From Kiloniella sp. EL199 (GTDB lineage: Bacteria > Pseudomonadota > Alphaproteobacteria > Kiloniellales > Kiloniellaceae), in contig NZ_OMPU01000014.1 of the NCBI RefSeq assembly GCF_900313065.1, forward strand, positions 186,001 to 250,000: a stretch of 64,000 nt of DNA, given 5' to 3'. Positions 9,096 to 16,821 of this stretch are shown in pieces (position 1 is the stretch's first letter; the number at the start of each line of letters is the position of its first letter). Under the pieces are notes generated by a model that saw only the letters and a program-made list of their open reading frames with translations, was not told the DNA's origin and did no database searches. The translations under genes and the position numbers were made by a program.

Positions 9096-9947
9096 ATGCG
9101 CATCATTCTGAGCCGAAAAGGTTTTGACTCTCAATACGGAGGAAGCCCAAGCCCCATATTGCCGGATGGACAAATGTTCTCTCTGCCCATTCCGCATCCT
9201 GCAGGGCTCAAAACGTACAACGATATTGACTCGCCATTAGGAAACCTTGGAAGTGTCCTTCAACAATTAAAGCCCAAAGCAGCATCTCCCCAAGACAGAA
9301 CCCACTTAGATCCTGATCTCTATCCTCAGAGTCTTCCTCGTCACCCAGATTGGAGCAGTTGTTTTGGGCAGTATGGTGCAGCTCAACAACATCTTGCTAA
9401 TCAAGGTGTATCTTCAGGGGACCTCTTCCTTTTTTTTGGCTGGTTCAGGCCCGTGGATGAAAAATTTCGTCCTGTGGCCAAGCAACCTGATTTACACGTT
9501 ATCTATGGCTGGTTACAGGTTGAAAAAATAATCAACATCGGCACCGATATTCACTCTGCGGCAAAACAGTATCCAGCCTTTGCTGACCACCCTCATCTCA
9601 CACATTCTTTCGGTGTGAGTAACACACTCTATATTGCAAAAGACAAACTAAAAATCGGAACACTAGAACCGAACATGCCAGGTGGGGGCATTTTCTCTCA
9701 CATAAATGACAATAGAATTTTAACGGCATCGGGCTCTACGCGATCCATCTGGAATTTGCCCAAATGGTTTGCACATCCGGCTCCAGCACTATCTTATCAT
9801 CTAAAAACAAATAAATGGACGGCAACATCCAAAGGCTGGAAGTTGAAATCAGCCCCTAAAGGACAAGAGTTTGTGATTAATACTCAAGGTCGCAATCGCC
9901 CAGCCAACCACTGGCTCAAAAAGCTATTCCACGACCAAATTTCATAA
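9096..9947 (+). CDS. Putative nucleotide-modification-associated protein (Nmad3-like)
   Basis: A 283-residue soluble protein. Its N-terminus, MRIILSRKGFDSQYGGSPSP then ILPDG..FSLPIP, matches from memory the Nmad3 domain, a family linked by genomic context to DNA base hypermodification. Further conserved-looking segments are LDPDLYPQSLPRHPDW, GDLFLFFGWFR, LHVIYGWLQV and GTRSIWNLPKWF-like (here STRSIWNLPKWF). No modification, restriction or phage genes are nearby; the neighbours are a periplasmic binding protein (19 bases upstream) and a convergent COQ9 gene. The biochemical activity of the domain is not established, so the call is a family label and not a function. Confidence 0.7.
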   Translation: MRIILSRKGFDSQYGGSPSPILPDGQMFSLPIPHPAGLKTYNDIDSPLGNLGSVLQQLKPKAASPQDRTHLDPDLYPQSLPRHPDWSSCFGQYGAAQQHLANQGVSSGDLFLFFGWFRPVDEKFRPVAKQPDLHVIYGWLQVEKIINIGTDIHSAAKQYPAFADHPHLTHSFGVSNTLYIAKDKLKIGTLEPNMPGGGIFSHINDNRILTASGSTRSIWNLPKWFAHPAPALSYHLKTNKWTATSKGWKLKSAPKGQEFVINTQGRNRPANHWLKKLFHDQIS

Positions 9948-9972
9948 GAAAACAAAGAAATCTGATTTACTT

Positions 9973-10611
9973 CTAAGTGCTCTTCTTGGCGAAGGGTGAG
10001 CAGGCATGAAACTTATTCGCGAACGCACTTATTTTACCCACTGTCTTTCCAAGAGCTCCGCCGATTTTGAGGACTTCAGCAATACGCCGATCAAGAAAAG
10101 CCCAGGTTTTTTCGAAATCTTCAGAACCATCATCCAGCCAGAATAAAAGGGTGGAACTATAGACACCTGCAAGCAATAGCCGCTTACTATAGAAATTGTA
10201 ATCGGTAGATGTATCACCCGCAGCCAACCACATTGCATCAACAGTATCATATACGTTGTGCATCCCCTCGGTTGCCTTAAGTGGCATTGTAAAAAAGCTC
10301 ACTCCTTTGCGAATAGCTTCGCGATCCGGTGTCATCAGTTCCAACTTGGTTCGCACAGCCAAGGTAATTCGGTCACGCACTTTCATGTCCGTTAGGCCAT
10401 TTTTTTCCAACGTTTCCATGACCTGATGATCAAGCTGCTGGTTATAAAACCGCAACACGTCTGTTACGCCCCTTGGAAAAAGAATAGAAATGTTTTGGGA
10501 TGAAAGATCACAATTGGCTCCAGCCTCTGACAGAGCAGCCTCACTCCACCCTTCAAAAGGAACAATGGATAACAGAGCTTTTAACAGTTGGGCTTTTTTT
10601 TCTTCGCTCAT
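9973..10611 (-). CDS. COQ9 family ubiquinone-biosynthesis protein
   Basis: A 212-residue protein of the COQ9 family, an all-helical TetR-like fold that in mitochondria binds lipid and assists COQ7 hydroxylation in ubiquinone synthesis. The typical order is visible: an N-terminal helix-turn-helix-like part (LLKALLSIVPFEGWSEAALSEAG), ILFPRGVTDVLRFY, then the helical core with DAMWLAAGDTSTDYNFYSKR followed by LLAGVYSSTLLFWLDD, the most diagnostic block. AAAGGG precedes the ATG. It lies 38 bases downstream of def on the same strand and may be co-transcribed; COQ9 near rpsU is a known alphaproteobacterial arrangement. Confidence 0.92.
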   Translation of the reverse strand: MSEEKKAQLLKALLSIVPFEGWSEAALSEAGANCDLSSQNISILFPRGVTDVLRFYNQQLDHQVMETLEKNGLTDMKVRDRITLAVRTKLELMTPDREAIRKGVSFFTMPLKATEGMHNVYDTVDAMWLAAGDTSTDYNFYSKRLLLAGVYSSTLLFWLDDGSEDFEKTWAFLDRRIAEVLKIGGALGKTVGKISAFANKFHACSPFAKKST

Positions 10612-10649
10612 ATCGCGACCCTTTAAACTTCCAAATTCACGTCATAGTC

Positions 10650-11207
10650 TCATTCGTCAGGCTTTTGATAACCGACCTCTGACGAAAAAATAAGTGACTT
10701 AATATCTGTCATTCGTTCTGTGTAAAGAACACCATCCAAATGATCATATTCATGCTGAACGACACGCGCATGAAATCCCGAGGCTTCACGCTCGATAAGC
10801 TTACCATCAAGGCCTAAGCCACGATAGCGAATTGATCTGTGACGGGGAACTTTTCCCATCAATCCGGGCATAGACAGACACCCTTCCCAGCCTTCATCAA
10901 TTTCATTACCAAGAAACTCAATTTCCGGGTTCACAAGAACCGTCAAAGGCACCCCAGCCTCTGCCTCTTGCGAAATGCCCAATCTTTCAGCTTCCGCTTT
11001 GGCGCGTTCGCCAGAAACAAAGAAGGTAAAAATACGTTTCGACTCGAAAACCTGCGGTGCCGCTATCCCTGTACCGCCAACCTCTGTCATAGTTTCAACC
11101 ATGCTTTCAACAAGCTCGCGAATTTCCGGTACAGTCGGATCAGGAACAGGCTCTGCAACCCGTCGCAAAACAGGATGCCCCATTTTTGATATCTTTAGTA
11201 AGGTCAT
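10650..11207 (-). CDS. def: Peptide deformylase
   Basis: A 185-residue metalloenzyme that removes the formyl group from N-terminal methionine. All three motifs are present: GTGIAAPQ at residues 45-52, EGCLSMPG with the metal-binding cysteine, and the QHEYDHLDG form of HExxH. The loop between motifs 1 and 2 is longer than in E. coli (ERAKAEAERLGISQEAEAG), as in many proteobacterial secondary deformylases, so this may be one of several def copies. The usual fmt partner is absent. COQ9 follows on the same strand. Confidence 0.93.
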   Translation of the reverse strand: MTLLKISKMGHPVLRRVAEPVPDPTVPEIRELVESMVETMTEVGGTGIAAPQVFESKRIFTFFVSGERAKAEAERLGISQEAEAGVPLTVLVNPEIEFLGNEIDEGWEGCLSMPGLMGKVPRHRSIRYRGLGLDGKLIEREASGFHARVVQHEYDHLDGVLYTERMTDIKSLIFSSEVGYQKPDE

Positions 11208-11379
11208 GTTTATACTATGTAACTCTGGTTACAGAGGGTCAAAACAAAACACTTAATCTTGGCAAGAATTATCATATTACCTCGCTAAGGCGCAGAAATA
11301 CTGAATAAAAGAATCTCGTCTTGCCTCTATTCTTCCCTTCACATTCATAATAGCCTGTGATAGGTACTGCCATGAACCT

Positions 11380-11463
11380 GCTGTGCCATTGGCTCAGCGG
11401 ATGTTCTTTATGTGTTCAACTCGGGTAACCGAGAAAACTCTGTCAGACCAATCATGGACTGAC
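11380..11463 (+). promoter_or_regulatory. Structured 5' leader of rpsU (three consecutive hairpins)
   Basis: Three potential hairpins lie in a row before the rpsU ribosome-binding site: GCTG-t-GCC-att-GGC-t-CAGC at 11380-11398, CTCGG-gtaa-CCGAG at 11420-11433, and GTCAG-a-CCA-atca-TGG-a-CTGAC at 11442-11463. A weak promoter (TTGCCT 11321-11326, CATAAT 11346-11351, 19-base spacing) would place the start of transcription just upstream. Ribosomal protein leaders often fold to bind their own product; that role here is inference. Confidence 0.45.
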
Positions 11464-11485
11464 GTTAGAAAGGAGCTGATCGCCC

Positions 11486-11689
11486 GTGCAAGTACACGTT
11501 CGTGATAATAATGTTGATCAGGCTCTTCGCGCGCTTAAGAAAAAGCTGCAACGCGAAGGTGTCTTCCGTGAAATGAAGTTGCGTCGTCACTTCGAAAAAC
11601 CATGTGAGCGCAGAAAGCGCGAGGGTGCCGAAGCAGTTCGTCGCTATCGCAAACTTCTTCGTAAGCGTATGGAACGTGAAGGCTATTAA
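11486..11689 (+). CDS. rpsU: Small ribosomal subunit protein bS21
   Basis: A 67-residue, very basic protein with the S21 signature [20 protein letters not shown] at the N-terminus and [19 protein letters not shown] in the middle. It begins with GTG; AGGAG at 11471-11475 is ten bases upstream. A folded leader precedes it and a ten-base-pair terminator follows, so it forms its own transcription unit. Confidence 0.96.
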   Translation: MQVHVRDNNVDQALRALKKKLQREGVFREMKLRRHFEKPCERRKREGAEAVRRYRKLLRKRMEREGY

Positions 11690-11748
11690 GGTCTGATCGA
11701 CGTTCGTTGAACGTCGCTTAAGGCGAGATATCTTCCTCTGGAAGAAGG

Positions 11749-11784
11749 ACGGGCTGCCCTCTAACTCAGACGGCGGCCCGTTTT
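11749..11784 (+). terminator. Intrinsic terminator of rpsU
   Basis: ACGGGCTGCC at 11749-11758 pairs over ten bases (one G-U) with GGCGGCCCGT at 11772-11781 and is followed by TTTT. It sits 60 bases after the rpsU stop. Confidence 0.85.
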
Positions 11785-11830
11785 GCGTCTAGAATAAACC
11801 TAATCATTTATCAGAGAGAACAATCCTATG

Positions 11831-13129
11831 CTACACAGCCCAGCTTTGTGCATCAGGATCCTGCCCAACCAGTGCAAGGCCATAAGCAACGGATTCAAGC
11901 TGTTTCCCGCTTGCCAATTTATCCTGACCAAACAACTTGGCAAAAAGTGCCTGTACAGCTGGAACATATGATGTCCCACCCGTCATAAAAACCTTATCAA
12001 TCTGGGACAGAGGAATTTTGCTTTCCTGCAACAAACTATCAACCTTCTTTTCGATCACAGACAGATCTTTGGCAATCCAGCTTTCGAAATCTTGTCGGCA
12101 AATCGTTTTTTCAATTTTTTTGTCACTGAAATGAACTGAAAATTCGGTCTCACTCTTGTGAGTTAAAGCCATTTTCGCTTTGGAAATGGCGTCATAAATA
12201 TCCATGCTCCAGTCATTATCGACAACGTCGATAAAGGTTTCGATCATTTCCGGATAAACTGCCACTGACTTTAATTCACGCAACTCACGTAAAGTTGTTG
12301 GGCTTTTCAAAATCCCAAGCTCATGCCACTTGGAAAAACGATTATAGAAGCTATTGGGCATATCCAGGATTTTACGATCCAAAGAATAGTATCCACTCCC
12401 CTTACCAAGAGATGGTGAAACCACATGATCAATCAATCTACTATCAAAGGTATCACCGGCAATACCAACACCTGCATACCCTAAAGGTGTTGATCGCAAG
12501 ATCGAACCCGAACGTTCAAACTTGATAAGAGAGAAATCGCTTGTCCCTCCACCGAAGTCAGCAACAAGAATCGTTGCTTCCTTTTCAATATTTTTTGCGT
12601 AGTAATACGCCGCCCCTACAGGCTCATAAACATAACTTACATTGGAAAAGCCAACGCTTTGGTAAGCAGCATCGTATCGGTCTCGGGCCAAGCCTTCATC
12701 CGGAGAATGCCCGGCATAAATAATCGGACGCCCAGCAATAACCGTGGTTTTATCTTCCGGGATCTGATCTCCAGCATCAGAGACAAACTGTTTAAAAAAA
12801 TCAGCCATAATATCTTGCAGCGTAAAACGTTTAGAGAAGATCTGCGTTTCCTGAAACAGCTTACTAGCGATATGGCTTTTGAAGGACTGTAGAAAACGCA
12901 CTTCACCCCGTGCCGTGAGGTATTGTTCCAGCGCCCAAGGGCCACCGGCGACATCTACTCTGGAATTTTTAGCTGGGCTGTGCTTTTCGTAGCAAAGCAG
13001 GCTACGATAGACATCATATAAAACATCATCGTGCTTGAACTTTACGGACTTGACCGCCCCCTTTGAATCAGCCAAAGCAATCACAGTATTCGTCGTACCG
13101 AAATCAACACCAATTGAGGTATTACTCAT
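11831..13129 (-). CDS. Hsp70-family ATPase, YegD-like
   Basis: A 432-residue protein with the actin-like ATPase core of Hsp70: phosphate 1 motif SIGVDFGTTNTVIALAD at the start, VYEPVGAAYYYA, phosphate 2 motif ILVADFGGGTSDFSL, and the adenosine motif VFMTGGTSYVPAVQALF near the end. It has no peptide-binding C-terminal domain, so it belongs with YegD and not DnaK; the substrate is unknown. I placed the start at the ATG at 13129, which has GAGGA seven bases upstream and aligns with the family; the frame is open 25 codons further. Confidence 0.88.
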   Translation of the reverse strand: MSNTSIGVDFGTTNTVIALADSKGAVKSVKFKHDDVLYDVYRSLLCYEKHSPAKNSRVDVAGGPWALEQYLTARGEVRFLQSFKSHIASKLFQETQIFSKRFTLQDIMADFFKQFVSDAGDQIPEDKTTVIAGRPIIYAGHSPDEGLARDRYDAAYQSVGFSNVSYVYEPVGAAYYYAKNIEKEATILVADFGGGTSDFSLIKFERSGSILRSTPLGYAGVGIAGDTFDSRLIDHVVSPSLGKGSGYYSLDRKILDMPNSFYNRFSKWHELGILKSPTTLRELRELKSVAVYPEMIETFIDVVDNDWSMDIYDAISKAKMALTHKSETEFSVHFSDKKIEKTICRQDFESWIAKDLSVIEKKVDSLLQESKIPLSQIDKVFMTGGTSYVPAVQALFAKLFGQDKLASGKQLESVAYGLALVGQDPDAQSWAV

Positions 13130-13270
13130 GGCTTCATCCTCGTCTGTATAAGTTGGAAAAAAGGGACGCGATACATGATCCCTTTCAAGCCAACTATCAA
13201 GCAATAATTTGTAAAAATCCCGCTCTCTACTACTTTATCCTCTGTAGAACTCTTCTACCTTTCACAAACA

Positions 13271-13296
13271 AAAAGAGCACCACAAGGGTGCTCTTT
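13271..13296 (-). terminator. Intrinsic terminator of the pnt operon
   Basis: AAAAGAGCACC at 13271-13281 and GGGTGCTCTTTT at 13285-13296 form an eleven-base stem with a short loop, with T-runs on both strands. It lies 30 bases after the pntB stop. Confidence 0.85.
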
Positions 13297-13323
13297 TCTA
13301 ATAGGCCAAAAGAATAGAAGCTC

Positions 13324-14727
13324 TTAGAGCTGCTCCAAGGATTTAACAATCTTTTCGCACATCTGTTTTGCGTCACCAAAAAGCATCATGGTGTTATCAC
13401 GGAAAAAAAGTTCATTCTGAACACCTGCGTACCCCGCAGACATACCACGCTTTACGAAAAGAACGGTCTGAGCCTGATCGACTTCCAGAATAGGCATTCC
13501 GTAAATCGGGGATTTTGGATCAGTCTTGGCAGCCGGGTTTGTAATATCATTCGCTCCAATAACAAAAACAACGTCCGTCGATTTGAAATCACGGTTGATT
13601 TCATCCATCTCCAGCACTTCGTCATAAGGTACTGATGCTTCTGCCAATAACACATTCATATGTCCGGGCATACGGCCAGCAACGGGGTGAATAGCGTAAC
13701 GCACATTGACGCCGTCAGCTTTGAGCAGATCAACCATTTCGCGCAGCGTATGCTGAGCCTGCGCAACGGCCATTCCGTATCCCGGCACGATAACAACTGA
13801 TCCTGCATTTTTCATCAGGAAGGCTGCATCATCACCAGATCCAGATTTCACCACCCGATCATCATCACCACTGCTTCCTGCAGGACCATCTTCACCTTCG
13901 GCACCAAAACCACCAAGAATAACGCTGATGAACGATCGGTTCATGGCTTTACACATAATGTAACTAAGGATTGCACCTGAAGAACCAACAAGAGCACCAG
14001 TTATAATCAACAGGTTATTTTGCAGGGTAAAACCAATGCCACATGCAGCCCAACCTGAATAGGAATTCAGCATGGACACCACAACAGGCATATCGGCACC
14101 GCCAATTGGTAAAATCAACAGGAAACCAAGCAACAAAGTAACTGCGATTAAGATCCAGAGATAAACAGGCTCCTGCGTTGTGCAGAGAAGAACAAGCAGA
14201 ACGACCACCAACGCCCCAAGCGCAGCATTAAGCATGTGCTGCATTTTGAAAACCAGAGGTGCGCCAGAAACCAGTCCCTGTAATTTGGCAAAAGCAACCA
14301 CGGATCCTGTAAAGGTAATGGCACCAACTGCGGTACCTATTGCCAACTCAATCAAGCTCGAAATCTGAATATCGCCAACACGTCCGATGCCATAGGCTTC
14401 GGGCTTATAAAACGTTGCCAATGCAACACAAACGGCAGCAAGACCGACAAGACTATGGAAAGCAGCAACAAGTTGCGGCAAGGCTGTCATTTGGATACGC
14501 AAAGCAATAACGGTACCAATCGCACCACCCACGAGAAGCCCCAAAAGAATGGTTCCAAAGCTCATCACGCCAGGTGCCATAAGGGTTGTTCCAATCGCCA
14601 GAACCATCCCTACGATACCAAAAACATTTCCCTGTCGACTTGTAGTCGGATGAGAAAGTCCACGAAGCGCCATAATAAAGCAGACTGAAGCAGCCAGATA
14701 TAACAGAGCAGAAAGATCTGATGACAT
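13324..14727 (-). CDS. pntB: NAD(P) transhydrogenase subunit beta
   Basis: A 467-residue membrane protein, the beta subunit of the proton-translocating transhydrogenase that makes NADPH from NADH using the proton gradient. The first 280 residues hold about eight or nine membrane helices; the last 180 form the NADP-binding domain III with VVIVPGYGMAVAQAQH, YAIHPVAGRMPGHMNVLLAE, VIGANDITNPAA and a Lys-Arg-Gly loop (VKRGMSAGYAG). Length is standard. Third gene of pntAA-pntAB-pntB, 12 bases after pntAB. Confidence 0.96.
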   Translation of the reverse strand: MSSDLSALLYLAASVCFIMALRGLSHPTTSRQGNVFGIVGMVLAIGTTLMAPGVMSFGTILLGLLVGGAIGTVIALRIQMTALPQLVAAFHSLVGLAAVCVALATFYKPEAYGIGRVGDIQISSLIELAIGTAVGAITFTGSVVAFAKLQGLVSGAPLVFKMQHMLNAALGALVVVLLVLLCTTQEPVYLWILIAVTLLLGFLLILPIGGADMPVVVSMLNSYSGWAACGIGFTLQNNLLIITGALVGSSGAILSYIMCKAMNRSFISVILGGFGAEGEDGPAGSSGDDDRVVKSGSGDDAAFLMKNAGSVVIVPGYGMAVAQAQHTLREMVDLLKADGVNVRYAIHPVAGRMPGHMNVLLAEASVPYDEVLEMDEINRDFKSTDVVFVIGANDITNPAAKTDPKSPIYGMPILEVDQAQTVLFVKRGMSAGYAGVQNELFFRDNTMMLFGDAKQMCEKIVKSLEQL

Positions 14728-14739
14728 AATAAGCTCCCC

Positions 14740-15150
14740 CTATTGCTTTTTCTTGAACATTTGCAGCATACGCTGCGCGACGATAAAACCACCAAAGATG
14801 TTCACCGCTGCAAGTACAATGGCGATGAACCCCATGATCTCGCTAAAACCAACATCCGCAGGTCCCGCGGCAATCAATGCACCGACAATAATCACCGATG
14901 AAATGGCATTGGTTACCGCCATCAAGGGCGAGTGCAACGCGGGCGTTACATTCCAAACCACGTAGTAGCCGACAAACATGGCCAAAACCAACACAGTAAG
15001 CCCCATTATGAAGGGGGACCCAGCGCTCTGCCCTGCCGTCTCAACAGCAAGACGACTGGCTTCAGATGCAAGGGATGCAACTTCGTCAGATAAGGCACGC
15101 GCTGAGTTAGCGACATCAGTTGCCTTGTTGATAAATTCCTCACTAGACAT
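14740..15150 (-). CDS. pntAB: NAD(P) transhydrogenase subunit alpha part 2 (membrane)
   Basis: A 136-residue protein with three or four membrane helices (GLTVLVLAMFVGYYVVWNVT, AISSVIIVGALIAAG, IMGFIAIVLAAVNIFGGFIV), matching the membrane part of the split alpha subunit. The roughly 40 residues before the first helix are Ala/Ser-rich and make it longer than the 90-110 residues usual for this subunit. Its ATG overlaps the pntAA stop by one base (TGATG), so translation is probably coupled. Confidence 0.93.
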   Translation of the reverse strand: MSSEEFINKATDVANSARALSDEVASLASEASRLAVETAGQSAGSPFIMGLTVLVLAMFVGYYVVWNVTPALHSPLMAVTNAISSVIIVGALIAAGPADVGFSEIMGFIAIVLAAVNIFGGFIVAQRMLQMFKKKQ

Positions 15151-16580
15151 CAGACATTCCCCCCGTCTTTAGGCTCCGTTTTAGTTCCGGGTTTACTTGC
15201 TGTTGGCTTCGTAGTCGTTTTCTTCATGGGTGTTTTCTTTGGAGCAGCAGTCTTGGCCAGTGTTTTCTTTGCTGGGGCGCGCTTCGCAGGCGCTCTTTTA
15301 GTGGTAGCCGTTTTTTTTGCCGGTGTTTTAGCTGTAACGGTTTGCGCCTCTGTTGTTTGCGCCCCTGGGGGTTTCGCAGGAACAGCCTCGCTCTCAGCGG
15401 ACACCTTTGATTCAGATTTAGAAACCGGTTTCTTTTCAGCGTGGGCCAAAGCAGGATGAACAATTGAACCTTCGTGCGTCACGCAGGTTCCTTTAACAAT
15501 TTCGTCATTCCAGTCAATTTTTAAATCCTTGGTTTCTTTATCGAACATAAGCTCGAAGAAATTAAAGACGTTCTTCGCATAAAGCGAAGATGCATCCGTG
15601 GCCAAGCGTCCGGGAACATTGTTATAACCAACGATAGATACGCCGTCTTTCTCAACAACTTTCCCAGCAACAGACAATTCACAGTTACCACCGTTTTCAA
15701 CAGCAAGGTCAACAATCACCGATCCCGGCTTCATTGATTTGACCATTTCCGCCGTCACCAGAACGGGTGCGGGGCGCCCCGGTATCAGAGCTGTGGTAAT
15801 AACCATATCAACCTTGGCAATGGTCTCAGCAATCAGTGCTGCTTGTTTTGCCTTATAAGCATCCGACATTTCTTTTGCATAACCGCCAGCGGTCTCTGCC
15901 TGCTTGAACTCGTCGTCTTCCACAGCAACAAACTTTGCCCCGAGAGATTCAACCTGTTCTTTCGAAGCAGGACGAACATCAGTTGCAGACACCACGGCAC
16001 CAAGACGTCGTGCCGTTGCAATTGCTTGCAACCCTGCAACACCGGCTCCCATAACAAAAACCTTGGCCGGAGCAACCGTGCCAGCCGCAGTCATCATCAT
16101 CGGAAACGCCCGATTGAATACTGCTGCACCATCCAGAACAGATTTATATCCAGCAAGGTTTGACTGACTGGACAGAACATCCATTGATTGTGCGCGGGTG
16201 ATACGTGGTACAAAGTCCATCGCAAAGGCTGTTAAGCCAGCTTTGGCATAAGCGTCGAGTTCTTTCTCGGACCGATATGGATCCGCAATAGCAACAACAA
16301 CCGTGCCTTTGGACAAAGCTTTTAACTCATCATCTTTACCACCCGCGATGGGTTTCTGCACTTTTAAAACAGCTTTAGCATCCTTGTAGGTCGTCGCCGC
16401 ATCTTTCCCAATGGTCGCGCCAGCATCTCTAAAAGCTGTATCCGTAAAACTGGCAGCTACACCTGCCCCTTTTTCCACAAAGACATCACACCCCAAAGCA
16501 ACCAGTTTCTTCACTGTCTCTGGAGAAGCAGCGACCCGTGTTTCATTCGGGCGACGCTCCTTGGGAATAGCAATTTTCAT
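15150..16580 (-). CDS. pntAA: NAD(P) transhydrogenase subunit alpha part 1, with a Lys/Ala/Pro-rich C-terminal tail
   Basis: The NAD(H)-binding subunit. The first 380 residues are canonical: MKIAIPKERRPNETRVAASP at the N-terminus, the Rossmann motif VFVMGAGVAGLQAIATARRL, and VIGYNNVPGRLATDAS-like sequence (here IVGYNNVPGRLATDASSLYA). From about residue 382 to the stop at 476 the protein continues as a low-complexity tail built of AKKT, APAKRAPAKKT and KKTTTKP units, like histone H1 or AlgP tails. Normal subunits of this type end near residue 375-385. I chose the ATG at 16580 because GGGGAGAT stands just before it and it matches the family start; the frame is open 37 codons upstream. First gene of the pnt operon. 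Confidence 0.93.
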   Translation of the reverse strand: MKIAIPKERRPNETRVAASPETVKKLVALGCDVFVEKGAGVAASFTDTAFRDAGATIGKDAATTYKDAKAVLKVQKPIAGGKDDELKALSKGTVVVAIADPYRSEKELDAYAKAGLTAFAMDFVPRITRAQSMDVLSSQSNLAGYKSVLDGAAVFNRAFPMMMTAAGTVAPAKVFVMGAGVAGLQAIATARRLGAVVSATDVRPASKEQVESLGAKFVAVEDDEFKQAETAGGYAKEMSDAYKAKQAALIAETIAKVDMVITTALIPGRPAPVLVTAEMVKSMKPGSVIVDLAVENGGNCELSVAGKVVEKDGVSIVGYNNVPGRLATDASSLYAKNVFNFFELMFDKETKDLKIDWNDEIVKGTCVTHEGSIVHPALAHAEKKPVSKSESKVSAESEAVPAKPPGAQTTEAQTVTAKTPAKKTATTKRAPAKRAPAKKTLAKTAAPKKTPMKKTTTKPTASKPGTKTEPKDGGNV

Positions 16581-16821
16581 ATTATCTCCCCATATCAATT
16601 CCCCAGTCAGTTCATCATGAACCAACCATATATTATTTTTATTAAAGCTCTTTTCCACCGCATGCTGCAAGTGTGCACTGCACAACAACACAATAAATCA
16701 ATCTTATTATGTGGGTTAAGGCTCACTCTAGGAAGGAAAATATTAGTTATTAGAAAACTTTATAATCAAGTTCAAAAGAAGATATCACCCGGATTCTCAT
16801 GTCTATACAGATAATTGCCAT

